The position numbers were made by a program, and so were the translations under genes. A stretch of 64,000 bases of DNA from Pyrus communis (taxonomy: Eukaryota > Streptophyta > Magnoliopsida > Rosales > Rosaceae): positions 6,913,751-6,977,750 of the forward strand of contig NC_084810.1 of the NCBI RefSeq assembly GCF_963583255.1, given 5' to 3'. The notes below the pieces were generated by a model. That model ran no database searches. It saw only the letters and a list, made by a program, of their open reading frames with translations, and was not told the DNA's origin. Position 1 is the first letter of the stretch. Every line of letters starts with the position of its first letter. This document shows, piece by piece, positions 1 to 10,004 of the stretch.

Positions 1-1263
1 CTTGTTACTGTTGAGGTTCAAAAGTCTTTTTTTGGGGGGGGGGATTCAAGTTTTGTAGCACCTTCACTACTGGTGAATTTCTTGTGCTTTTGTTCACTAT
101 TTAAACTTGGAGCTTTGACTTCTTGTTTAAACTATTATAACATGTTTGAAAACATGTATATGTGTGTGTGTGTGAGATAGGGACTTTGTGGATGGAGTGG
201 AAGGAAAAGAAAATTGATATGTAAAGCTTTTTGTTTGTACTTCTTGTTGTGGCACAGATTGCTAAAAACCTTGAGTTTTGTGATTTTGGTTTTTTTTTTA
301 TTTGGCAGCAAGGTTTTGTGTTTGGTTATATAGCTTGAATAGTTGAAGCTAATTTAGGACACAAGAACTTGATTTTGCTTCACACTATCTTGATCAAGAG
401 TGTGAAACTTTTGACATTTGTAGTTGCTCTCCATTTGATGAAGCTTTGTAGGTGAAATTTTGTGGTTGAAACTTTGTAGTTGAAGTTTTGTGGTTGAAGG
501 TTGAAGCTTTGTAGGTGAAGATTTGTGGTTGAAGCTTTGTAGGTGGGACTTTGTAGGTGAAGCTTTGTGTTGGTCACCATAAATTGGTTTTGCTTCACAG
601 TCCTGATCAAGAGTGTGAGGCTTTTGACATTTATAGTTGTTTTTCATTTGTTGAAGCTTTTGTTGGCACCATAAATTGGTTTTGCTTCACACTATCTTGA
701 TCAAGAGTGTGTAAAGCTTTTGAAAATTGTAGTTGTCTTTCATCGATAAAGTTGATGTGTTCCCCCTCCTTTCTTTTTTTATTTATTTATTTTTTTTTGG
801 ATTTTTATTTGTTGGTTTTTTTTTTTTTTTTTTTTTTGGATGGGGGGAATTGAAAATTTGAAATTTAAAATTTGAAACTCCCTAGCTTGTGTGGAAGTTT
901 GAAGATTTTCATGTGGGGCTTTCTCATGATTTGAATTTGGATTTTCAAATTCTTTGGTCTTGTTGAACTTAAATAAGAAGGATAAGTTTACACTTTTTAC
1001 CTTGCCTTCATTTGCTCATTTGTAATAATTTTTTAAGACAAAGTGTTCTCTAGTTGAAAGGGATTCCAACATTGCTTTACACCATTTTTAGGTTGGTAGT
1101 CTTCTCCATTAGATTGCATGCTTTCATTCTTGTTGAATTGCTTGAGTGTTCATGTATTTGGTTGAGAACATGATGAACTGGTTGAGCTTTTCTTCGTGCC
1201 TTAGGAACTTCCTTATGTTTCGATCTTTCATGTAGTGATAGAGTTTGTTTCTTTTTGTTGTAG
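1..1263 (+). repeat. Upstream leader of retroelement antisense ORF, copy A
   Basis: The T/G-rich leader precedes the ORF that starts at 1264. It recurs at 9786-10945, with the same order of motifs. It contains a short (TG)n run near 163-175, an imperfect minisatellite of GAAGCTTTGTAGGT-like words at about 430-575, and three copies of a TTGATCAAGAGTGTG motif near 390, 605 and 700. T-runs lie at 770-840. Open frames on the minus strand here follow the short repeats and are not taken as genes. The left end is cut by the window edge. Confidence 0.75.
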
Positions 1264-3045
1264 ATGTCAGAGTCTGGAAGTTCTAGTGATGAGGGCTCAC
1301 CTAGCTCTAGCTTTAGGTTTGAGCTTGCAATGTTGGAGTCTTCAGGGCCTTTGTTGGAGTCTTGTACAAAAGAAACATTGGATGATCTTCACAATTGTCA
1401 AACCTTAGTAAATATTGGTTCTTCCTCCTTTATGTCAGTGGGTGAGGGGGTTGTTTGTGACGCCATACCCATATTTCGCTTTGAGTTCACAGCAGTCCAT
1501 TTAGAGAAAAACTTGTTAGATAACGAAAAGCAGCTTGAGGCCCTAAGACAGTCATGTAGTATCCCCCGTATTGTAGGAATGCATTTGGTACATCATGAAG
1601 AATTGCCCTCTGAACCGCCCAAGGGTCATGTTATGTTCTATACCCAAATATTATTGACCTTAAGGGTGAACCTGCCTTTGCACCCGTGGTTGCAACGGAT
1701 GCTATCTTTCATTGGATATGCTCTTCGGCAACTCAATCCTGGTTTTTGGGATACCTTGTTCGGGTTTTATATTATTTGGATGAAATGTGGATTAGGTGAG
1801 CCTTTCTTCCATCAATGGCGCTACTGTTATAAGATGCGCCCGGTGAAAGCATGCACTGGGTATGCCGAGTGTGCATGTCAGAGTGAGAGAGAGCGTATTG
1901 TCTTTGGTAAGAAAAAGGCGTACTGCACTTGGAAAAACCGTTAGTGCTTTATTTATAATGATTGGGAGCATGTTAGGGGTGTCACACCTGAGCGACGTGT
2001 CCCTACTCACTTCCAGACTGTAGCTTGTAATGTATCCATTGTTCGCATTGTTTGTTATTTGTTGTGATTTCTTCTTGCATTTAACATTTTCCTTCATACA
2101 GTGACGCGAGGCACCATCAAATTGTCCGAATGGGAGCTGGTTGATGTAGAGAAGGTGTTAAAGGTGCCTAAGGAGGATAGACATTTGGGCAAGCTACGAC
2201 ATTTGTTTCGAAAGTACGGTTTCCAGCCCCTAGTGTCGGAGTGCCAGAGACGAGCAAGTAAGTTGTATCTTTCATTTCGCCCATTTTCTTTTAAGAAGTT
2301 GCATTCCTTACTTTGATTTTTTCTTGTTCAGTAGAGAAAGTGAGCAAGAAAGAGGGGACTAGCACCAAGAAAGGGAAAACACCCATGTTAGTTCCCGTAG
2401 ACAACATTTTGTTTCATAAGGGAGCTCGTAAGCACCGGGTGAGGCTAGCCCCTAGACCTAAGTCACAAGAGGAGGTCCTCAAGATTACTGCCTTAAAGAA
2501 GGCTGAAGATAAGGCCATCGGGTGTGTTGTTGCCATAGTTGTAGAGGAAGAGAGACGACTGTTACCTCTTCTTCCTACCATCAATCCTATCTTTCCTCTA
2601 ACCATGGAGTACACTGACCAAGAAGGTGACCTTAGCTCCAACCATAAGAGGAAGTATAAGGAAGAGGTTGGCAGCATCCATTGGAAGGACTTGAAGGTTG
2701 TCATGCAACCAAGTAGTTTTAGGTATGTCAATAATTGCCTGGCAGGACGCCGATCCACTGTTGACGAGCTTGGTGAGCCGCTAAATAAGAACAAATCAAA
2801 TCGTGACCAGATGATGATGCTATCTTCTTATGTAAGTGTTACTATGCCATTTTTTTTATTTTCTCCCTTATTTTTCTTAGCAGTGACGATCATCTTGTTG
2901 TGTAGGTCATGACCGAGTACGATGACAAACTACAAGAGGTCGAGCGGTACAAGACAAAGTTTAAAGAGAATAAGAAGCTTGTGAATGACGCCAGAAAAAA
3001 CGAGCAAAGCTTTGGTTGAGGTCATCCGCCTCAAAACTTTTGTTA
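1264..3045 (+). pseudogene. Broken 'putative gypsy type transposon' ORF (Tat additional ORF), copy A
   Basis: The first exon (1264-about 2019) encodes about 226 residues before a TAG stop. It has an acidic Ser-rich start and a central segment containing LPLHPWLQRMLSFIG, which resembles the plant 'putative gypsy type transposon' family (Transposase_28). The same frame continues past the TAG (codon at 1942-1944), so a Trp codon was probably lost. Further exons are visible at about 2102-2258 (IKLSEWELVDVEKV), 2334-2832 (VEKVSKKEG to MMMLSSY, followed by GTAAGT) and from 2907 (VMTEYDD coiled-coil start). An extra A near 2995-3000 shifts the last exon out of frame. In plant Tat elements such ORFs lie antisense between pol and the 3' LTR. 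Function is unknown and this copy is not intact. Exon edges are approximate. Confidence 0.7.
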
Positions 3046-3051
3046 CCCCAT

Positions 3052-3341
3052 TTTTCCTTTGTAGCTATGCTACAAACATAAAGAGAAAGCTTGACTAGTT
3101 ACATGAATTCGAGGGTCAGATTTTAAGTGATCATCAGAGGTTTGTAAGTTTGTTCAGAAGGCATTTATTGCATTTGTCATCTGGGGCTGTACCACGTACT
3201 GAAGCTCCAAATGATCAACCTTTATTGTCTCCTTTTTCTGGGGTTCTGCCCAGTACTGAGGCTCCAAATGATCATCCTACGGTGCTTTCTATTTCTGGGG
3301 CTTTACCGAGTGCTGAGACTTCTCATGAGCAAACTTTGTGA
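3052..3341 (+). pseudogene. C-terminal part of a second repeat ORF (EAPNDQP-type), copy A
   Basis: After an acceptor-like TTTCCTTTGTAG the frame reads a short basic/coiled piece and then a repeated EAPNDQP / EAPNDHP motif, ending SAETSHEQTL and a stop at about 3339-3341. The same C-terminus and 3' flank (AATAAA-like signal, then about 180 bp) recur at 8430-8967. Homology between the two stops near 3590. The upstream part of this ORF is missing here; its place is taken by the unrelated ORF ending near 3045, so this is a hybrid joint. I do not know the function; the Pro/Asn-rich tail looks like a gag-like or additional ORF of a retroelement. Confidence 0.6.
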
Positions 3342-3716
3342 AGGCCTCCTCCTGTCTGTTTATTTTAATTCATGTATATGCACGTATTTGTAATTTATTG
3401 AAGATATCAATAAATAAGCTTTATTTCATTTAACGTGTTGTGTTAAGCACACTAAGGCATCCTTCACCAAGTTCTTTGAATTTTTTCTTTTGTTGGAGTT
3501 TGCATGTTGAAACTTCGTCGGTGGATCCTGTAGGTTGACATAGTGCTCCCTTAATTTCACGAGTGAGAAACTTCTCGGTTGGGGACTTGAAAAATTATTT
3601 TATAATTAAGAAGTAGATTTGAATTGATATGGATCAAAATCATAGGGCTTTATGCATTGGACCTTGCTTCTCTGCTCTGCCAGTTCTTATACACGCCCAT
3701 CATTTTCTATGTATAC

Positions 3717-3814
3717 GGTTACAGTTAAAATATGTCAACATTTTATATCACTATTACTTTTTCTCTTATTATCTCTATTAAAAAATTAATATAAAATGTT
3801 GACGTGGCTTAACC
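3717..3814. repeat. 98-bp MITE-like inverted repeat in promoter of small gene
   Basis: The left end GGTTACAGTTAAAATATGTC and the right end (reverse complement starting GGTTAAGCCACGTC) share a long terminal inverted repeat continuing AACATTTTATAT. The centre is an AT-rich loop. It lies about 170 bp upstream of a TATAAAA box. No clear target-site duplication was seen. Confidence 0.6.
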
Positions 3815-3983
3815 ATGATCGCACAAAATAGAAGGGGATGAGAATGTATGGGAACTGGGAGGGCAGAAATGCCGGGTCCCTATGTATTTTCCATGCTTCC
3901 TCTTTCCACAATCATCTATTGCAAACTTTTTTTTACACCAGAATTCGGATAAAACCCTACATATCCTTCCAAACCAAACGTAT

Positions 3984-3990
3984 TATAAAA
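3984..3990 (+). promoter_or_regulatory. TATA box of the small two-exon gene
   Basis: TATAAAA is followed about 25-30 bp later by a CT/CA-rich stretch that fits a start site near 4010-4020. This would give a leader of about 180 nt before the ATG at 4194. Confidence 0.5.
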
Positions 3991-4081
3991 TCCTCACTCT
4001 CTCACCAAAACCAAAGGAGAGCCAGGAACGAAGTCCACTCTCCAAACCCTTCTGTCTCTTCAGCTTGAATCCCAAACAACC

Positions 4082-4160
4082 ATGAAGTGAGATCCCGCCG
4101 ATGTCACAAACTGTAAACCTCAACAGTTCCGAGCCCCTCTTTCACACAATTCTCAGGTAA
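4082..4160 (+). promoter_or_regulatory. Two uORFs in the leader of the small gene
   Basis: ATG AAG TGA at 4082-4090 is a two-codon uORF. A second uORF of 19 codons plus stop runs 4101-4160 and ends 33 nt before the main ATG. Both follow the predicted start site. They could lower translation of the main ORF; that effect is inference. Confidence 0.55.
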
Positions 4161-4193
4161 CGCACATCGACATCGTAACAGCAAAATTGCGCC

Positions 4194-4898
4194 ATGAAGT
4201 TCTTGTTGGAGTTTGTCCCGTGTTCCGGGGCTACTCGCCCCATAACATCCAATAATGAGTCGGTTTCGCTCTCAGAGGAGACGAGATCGCTGGTGAGGGC
4301 GCCTAGCCGAATACTACAATGCAGAAGAAAGTGCGGGAGCTCCGTAAATTCGTCTGATTGGACGTCGTTGCTGTGCTCAATTTCTGAGGATAATGTTGCT
4401 GCGAAGATGGTGGATCGAACAGCTACGATTGAGAGAGCCTTGAAAAGGAAGAGCGGTCAGGATCGAACAAGAGTTCAGGTCCGCAGGCACGACGAAGATT
4501 ACGGGTACGTATATACTAAAAATATAGTAAATAGCAAAATAGTAAAATCTTCGGATGTTTTGCTATCCTGGGACGACGACGTCGTTTTAGTTGTGTTTGG
4601 TTTTGCCATTAGGAAAATGTTAACCACACCCCCATTTTTTCCATATACTTGCACTCTTTGTTTCATATAATGAGATTTAATAAAGTTTTTTTATTTTTAT
4701 TTTTATTTTAATTTTTTTAATTTTTTTAATTTTTTACCTTTAATCATTGAAAAAGATTGAAATTTAATAAATTAAATTAATTATCGCTTCCGTTATTATT
4801 AGTTGTAAAATTGATTGGTTACATTCTGTCTGGGATTTTTTTTCAGGCAAGCTTCATTTGTGATTTCGGCGTTCTTTCCGATGCCTTTTATGTTTTGA
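4194..4898 (+). CDS. Small plant-specific protein, MKFLLEFV...MPFMF type (two exons)
   Basis: Exon 1 is 4194-4504 and exon 2 is 4847-4898. The donor GG|GTACGT and the acceptor TTTTTTTCAG|GCAAGC join in phase to give 120 codons. The protein starts MKFLLEFVPCSG, has a Ser/Arg-rich middle with DWTSLLCSISEDN, then a basic segment ending in DEDYG. The 17-residue second exon ends FFPMPFMF. The hydrophobic N-terminus with nearby cysteines, the W-x-LCSISED core and the PMPFMF tail match my memory of a small land-plant family of unknown function; I cannot name it. The full-length exon/intron design, TATA box and clean splice sites argue for a live gene, although it is hemmed in by retroelement fragments on both sides. 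If exon 2 were not used the frame would run on to 4670. No catalytic motif or clear membrane segment is seen. Confidence 0.72.
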
Positions 4899-6223
4899 AA
4901 TCATGGGATGAAACTTGCATTAATAGACGGTTATTCACGTTCGAAACTGGGTTGGGATCATGAAGCGAGTGTGTATGTGGAGACCTTTAGCTGATGTTGA
5001 CGCACAAGGTAACATATCATTTTCATTTGAAGCTTACTTGTAGTTTCGGGCTTGGTTAAGTGTGATACAAACCCTATAATAGGAGTCCCTCAAGTCTTTG
5101 AGCCATAAGATCTACCGAAAAAGGTAACATACAAGGTAAGCAATAAAAGTTCTAAGCAATCAGTCTTAGATTGAAAGTTTTGTGTTCGGGTTCTGGCTGA
5201 TTGTTCTCCTTGTCCTTATCTTGCAGATCGCAATAAGGACAAAGAAAAGGACATGGAGAAGAGATGATATGAGATGTTTTTGCTATTGAATAAGTAATGG
5301 ATGAATCGGCACGTGTTGTTGTACTTGTTGACTTTTCACAGGCTTATTCTTAAACGGGGCTGGAAGGTTTTTCGGTTTCCTCCAAAAGAGCGAGCCGACT
5401 CAAGAATTTGAGGGTCAAAACAAGTCTATCATATTTGGAGTACGTTCGATCCTGATGATATGAGATACTTCTACTGTTGACAAAGTAGTGGATATGGTAT
5501 GGCGAGGCTTTGTTCTTCGGTGACGGTGCTAGCAAAAAATTGTTGAAGCTTATCGATCTCTTTAATTAGAGCAATAATGCCGGGCTTGGATTTGACTTAG
5601 ACTCATTCGTCTGAATTGTGTGATTTTACAAGAAGGGCGTCGTGTTGTAGTGGTCTCTTCCAGCTCATCGTTGAACCTTTTTCTTCAGTTTTTTGTATAG
5701 CAGAAGTGGTGCGCAACCTTTGCATTTAAATGGTCCTTCAGAGCACTACTTTTCAGCAACTTATCCATGCTTGGTGGCTTCAGTGTAAAGAGCCAATATC
5801 TACCAACTGTTTTAAGGTATTTTCCGAAGGAATTCATGACCTTAACAGCAGTTGAGGATAAGTACTCGAGAGCAATGCTAGGCAAGCAACCATGCAAAGG
5901 TTCCGGGCAATTAATTCCAAATCGGAAGTTTGATTTCAGGTTCCAACTGATTGCTTCTTTTCTCCTTGTCTTGCATGTAAAAGTAAGGGCAAAGGAAAAG
6001 ACAGAGAAAAAGCATGATATGAGATACTTTTGCTTTTGACCCTGATGATATGAGATACTTTTACTCTAGCGTGACTTGTTTGTAGAAGTATTATTCGGAA
6101 GGTGGAAGGGAGCTGAGTATTTCGAGAGACTTCGTTGGGAGTGCCATTTCGGATATGAGGAAGAGTTTAGCATTTTTTTTTGGTAGGTCTGCCTAGCTAT
6201 GGAGGATGGAAGTCGACATATAT
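4899..6223 (+). repeat. Repeat-derived region upstream of the EAPNDQP-type ORF, first part
   Basis: The 3'UTR of the small gene must end within the first few hundred bases. After that the sequence is a degenerate repeat: a block with ...GATATGAGAT... recurs near 5260, 5455, 6015 and 6045, and a 'GGCTGATTGTTCTCC'-like block occurs near 5200 and 5945. Open frames here (for example 5767-6039) show no recognisable domain. The right part of this repeat (from about 6100) is repeated after 7560. Confidence 0.5.
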
Positions 6224-7207
6224 GGGGGCGTTTGTTTGCCCTCACTAACACGGACTGGACTGGACTGGATTGGACTAGCTATTAATCCAATACTGTGTTT
6301 GTTCCATGCTGGGACTAACATTAATGAGACTAAAGGGGACTAGCATGGACAAAACCCTTCACTAAGAGGTCTTAGTGAGACCCCCCAATAACCATGGGAC
6401 TAGCTAAGACTATCCTCTATTTCTCGTCTTTGTCATGATCAACGACCACTCCCGACAGACTCCTCATCATCGCCGGTCACCTAGATCAATCATTAACTTC
6501 CCGACTCTCTTTCAGATCCATTTCACAACCAACTTTCATATAAAATATACCAAATTGAAGCTGGGAGTGACAAGATTACGATTTTACTTGAATCGAGGCC
6601 AAAATGTGGTCGAATGTGTCTGAAAAATGGCCTGGAAGTCTCGGCCTGTTTGGGCTTCTTCAAATCCATGACAAATTTTAGCATGCAAAGCTAAGATCTC
6701 GGTCCAGGGATGGTGATGAATTTTTTGGCGGTGCTAACTTCATCCAATTTAATGAGGGTTGGCCAAAAAACACATTGGGAAACCTGCAACTCGTCAGGAA
6801 AATTGGAGCCGTGAGGTTCCATTCGAACAACCCATAGCTAAAAAGGGATGGAGGACAGAGAAATAGAGACTGGAATTAATAAGGAGTTTGACCAGGAATG
6901 AGAAAGAGATATGAATTGAGAGGTTTGAGAGGAAAAAAAGAGGGAGAGGGTGGGACGATGAGAGAAGAGGAAAAGAGTGGGACGGAAATGGTAGGAAAAG
7001 ATGGAGAAAAAGATAAGATCATAATAAAATATTAATAATTTATATATTAAATAAAATAATATTAGAATTTGTTATTATCCAGCTTCTTAGTCCAATACTG
7101 CACCAAACGCTTCACTAAGTTAGTCCAGTTTAGTCTAGTCTAAGCCAGTCCAGCTTAGTCCTTGAAGCTAATCCAGTCCGAGATAATCCGGCGCAACAAA
7201 CGCCCCC
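6224..7207. mobile_element. 984-bp non-autonomous DNA transposon with GGGGGCGTTTGTT termini
   Basis: The left end is GGGGGCGTTTGTTTG and the right end reads the same as its reverse complement. The similarity is patchy further in: GGACTGG / CCAGTCC repeats, and TCCAATACTG at both ends. The element is flanked by TAT on both sides (6221-6223, 7208-7210). A three-base duplication and a G-rich CGTTTGTT terminus are reminiscent of PIF/Harbinger elements, but TAT is not the usual TWA, so the superfamily is uncertain. No transposase frame is visible. It interrupts the surrounding repeat, whose uninterrupted counterpart is near 7595-7790. Confidence 0.75.
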
Positions 7208-8040
7208 TATAGGAATTGTCCCAACAATGAGTAGTAATGCTGTTCCTTTACCCTTCTCGATCAGAGCAATGTAGTTGGAGTTGCAAGGTTCACGTGTTTT
7301 AACTTTGTCAGAGACATTGGACAAAGTGGTTCATGTTACCTGGAAAACTGATGCTATGTGTGAAAAGCGTCGACAATTTTTATCCAGGAAAATCCGGCTC
7401 TCGAGGTTCGGAGAGTGGTGCTCCTTCGATTTTCGGAACAAACAATCTAGCTGGGGATTTGGTTTTCCAGATTCGAAGAGGTTGCCTCTTCGATTTTTGA
7501 GCAAGCAATCTTGTTAGGGATTTGGTTCTTGAGATTTGGAGAACAGTGCCTCTTCGATTTCTGAGCAAACAATCTTGTTGGGAGTGCTTTCTCGGATGTA
7601 AGGAAAGGTTGGGCATTTTTGCAAGTTTGCTTTGCCACGAAGTACGGAGGTTGACACACATAGGGATTTTTTAGTTATCAACCAGTTGTGCTGGTCTTTT
7701 ACCCTTGTGGGTAATAGTAGGGTAGCTGGACCTTCAAAATTTATGTGTCTTAACTTTGTCAGAGTTCTTTGGCAAAGTTAACCTTAGTATCCAAGGAACT
7801 GATGTCGAGTGTGAAGATTGCTAATAAATTTTACTTAGGAAAATCTGCTTCTCGAAATTCGGAAAGTGGTGCCTCTTCGATTTTTGAACAAACGGTCATG
7901 TTACCTTTTCTTTTATAGGGGCACCAATTGTGTTCATGAAGTATGTTCAGAGAGTTACTGCTTGTAGGAATTCCTCCCTTATTTTCGTACTTCTGAGATT
8001 TATTGTACCTATTTTTCCTTCATCATTTCTGAAAATTTCT
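7208..8040 (+). repeat. Duplicated repeat region, second part, with 63-bp tandem units
   Basis: From 7208 the sequence resumes the repeat interrupted at 6223. The block 7560-7790 (GTTGGGAGTGC..., then GGTTGACACACATAGG and TTAACTTTGTCAGAG) is a second copy of 6150-6223 plus 7208-7330. Within 7384-7585 there are about three imperfect 63-bp units, each with a CCTCTTCGATTTTTGAGCAA-like core, and one more at about 7835-7905. Open frames on the minus strand across 7380-7661 simply read through these units. Confidence 0.6.
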
Positions 8041-8079
8041 AGCCCGTTCAACCATCGTTTAGACTTGAATGTTGTGGAA

Positions 8080-8710
8080 AAGGTAGCTATGTCTCCTTAA
8101 GATAACATATGGCGCCCATCCTTCTTATCTCTCACTGGTCCCCTTACCATTAAGGACTCTGTGATGATGAATGACATGATCGCTGCGGTGGTGACCAAGA
8201 ATCTTCTCACTCCCGAAAACAACAGACTACTTTCCAAACGGTCTAATGAGTTGGCTGTTAAGGATTCTCTGGCTCTCAGTGCTCAGTGTGCAGGTTCAGT
8301 GTCTAATATGACCTAACCCCTATTTGCTCGAATCCGCCAAGTTGAATCGTTGGCAGCTGAAGTGATAAGTCTCAAAACGGGAGATCAAAAGGCTTAAGCA
8401 CGAGAATAAACAGTTGCACAGGCTCGCACATAGCTATGCTACAAACATTAAGAGAAAACTTGACTAGTTACAGGAATCCGAGGGTCAGATTTTAAGTGAT
8501 CATCAGAGGTTTGTGAGTTTGTTCAAAAGGCATTTTTTGCATTTATCCTCTTGGGCTGTACCACGTACAGAAGCTCCAAATGATCAACCTCTGGTGTCTC
8601 CTCTTTCTGAAGTTCTGACCAATACCGAGGCTCCAAATGATCACCCTCCGATGCCTTCTATTTTTGGGGCTTTGCCGAGTGCTGAGACTTCTCATGAGCA
8701 TACTTTGTGA
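8080..8710 (+). pseudogene. Degenerate EAPNDQP-type repeat ORF, copy B
   Basis: A readable frame includes SLTGPLTIKDSVMMNDMI, NRLLSKRSNELAVKDSLAL and ARIRQVESLAAEV, a helical and probably coiled-coil protein. It ends with the EAPNDQP/EAPNDHP tail and SAETSHEHTL at about 8710. In-frame stops at about 8098 and 8316 and a frameshift near 8380 break it. The C-terminus matches 3064-3341. The protein is unknown to me; the setting and the coiled coil suggest a gag-like or additional ORF of an LTR element. Confidence 0.55.
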
Positions 8711-8967
8711 AAGCTTCCTCCTATTTGTTTGTTTTGATTCAGTTATATGCACGTATTTGTAATTTATCGAAGATATCAATAAATAAGCTTTATTTCGTTT
8801 AACGTATTATGTTAAGCACACTAAGGCATCCTTCACCAAGTTCTTTGAATTTTTTTCTTTTGTTGGAGTTTGCATGTTGAAACTTCGTAGATGGATCCTG
8901 TAGGTTGAAATAGTGCTCCCTTAATTTCACGAGTGAGAAACTTCTCGGTTGGGGACTTGAAAAATTG
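8430..8967 (+). repeat. Direct repeat of 3064-3590
   Basis: The ORF tail and about 250 bp beyond it are highly similar to 3064-3590, including the AATAAATAAGCTTTATTTC polyadenylation-like stretch and the CACTAAGGCATCCTTCACC block. The two copies face the same way and bracket the small host gene. Similarity ends at GACTTGAAAAATT in both. Confidence 0.8.
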
Positions 8968-9785
8968 AAGTCACTGAGTAGTCGCGAAACTTTCGAGTAC
9001 CGAGGTGTAGTAGTATATGGTAGGGGTCCCCTAAGTTTTCGGGCAAGGAGTTGACGAATGAGGTGTCTTGCGAGTAGCCTAATTGTCAAAATAAGCACGT
9101 GGCTCATCGATCTACAAATAAATAATTTGTTCAATTGTGTCGTAAGTCACATGTTGCATAAATGGAATAGTTAAAGGCAATCATAGAATGTTGACGCAAA
9201 TGGGTTGAAATTGCACAAGTAAATGCCTCTTTAAACATGTATGATGTGGCTAGTGAAATATGAGCTTGTACATGTGATAATTATGAGGTAAATACCACAA
9301 AATGAAAGGATGTAGTGTCTGATTATGTCACATGGTATAAGAATAATGATGTGCCGGAAGACTGTCTTCACTATAAAAAATATTTAAGGACACATGTATA
9401 TGTAAGTGTAGTGTGCCACTGACATGGGAAGACAACCGTTTAAATAATAAGACTTTGTGTGATGCGCTTTGCCACGTTTTTTATGGTGATCATGTGACAA
9501 ATATCACAAAACAATAAAATAATAAATAAATAATTTGAGAAAACGTAATGATGGGTTTCTTTCATGCATAGCCGACCATTTCAATGGGGAATAATAAAGA
9601 TTTAATAATAAAATAATAACTTATCCTCTTCATGAGTTTTTCCAGACAGTAGGATTGTCTATTGGCATGTTGATGAAGCTTTTGTAGGTTGTAGAGGCTT
9701 GAAAAAAGAGGAAGGGTGCGAGTTACAGAAGGCCTTCATGTGTGGCTGACTTGGGTGCTATTTGTGATGTGCAAGCTTCCAGGAT
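8968..9785. other. Repeat-type DNA without a gene
   Basis: No coding domain is visible. The text is continuous with the 3' flank of the EAPNDQP-type ORF and leads directly into the copy-B leader at 9786. I searched here for a 3' LTR matching 19252-19739 and did not recognise one. Confidence 0.4.
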
Positions 9786-9932
9786 CCTTGTTACTGTTGA
9801 GGTTCAAAAGTTTGGGGGGATTCAAATTTTGTAGCACCTTCACTACTGGTGAATTTCTTGTGCTTTTGTGCACTATTTAAACTTGGAGCTTTGACTTCTT
9901 GTTTAAACTATTATAACATGTTTGAAAACATG

Positions 9933-10004
<72 letters not shown>

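Noticed and set aside
354..647. 97-residue minus-strand frame in the copy-A leader
   Set aside because: It reads through GAAGCTTTGTAGGT-like minisatellite units, giving a repetitive low-complexity peptide; the matching frame in copy B is broken differently.
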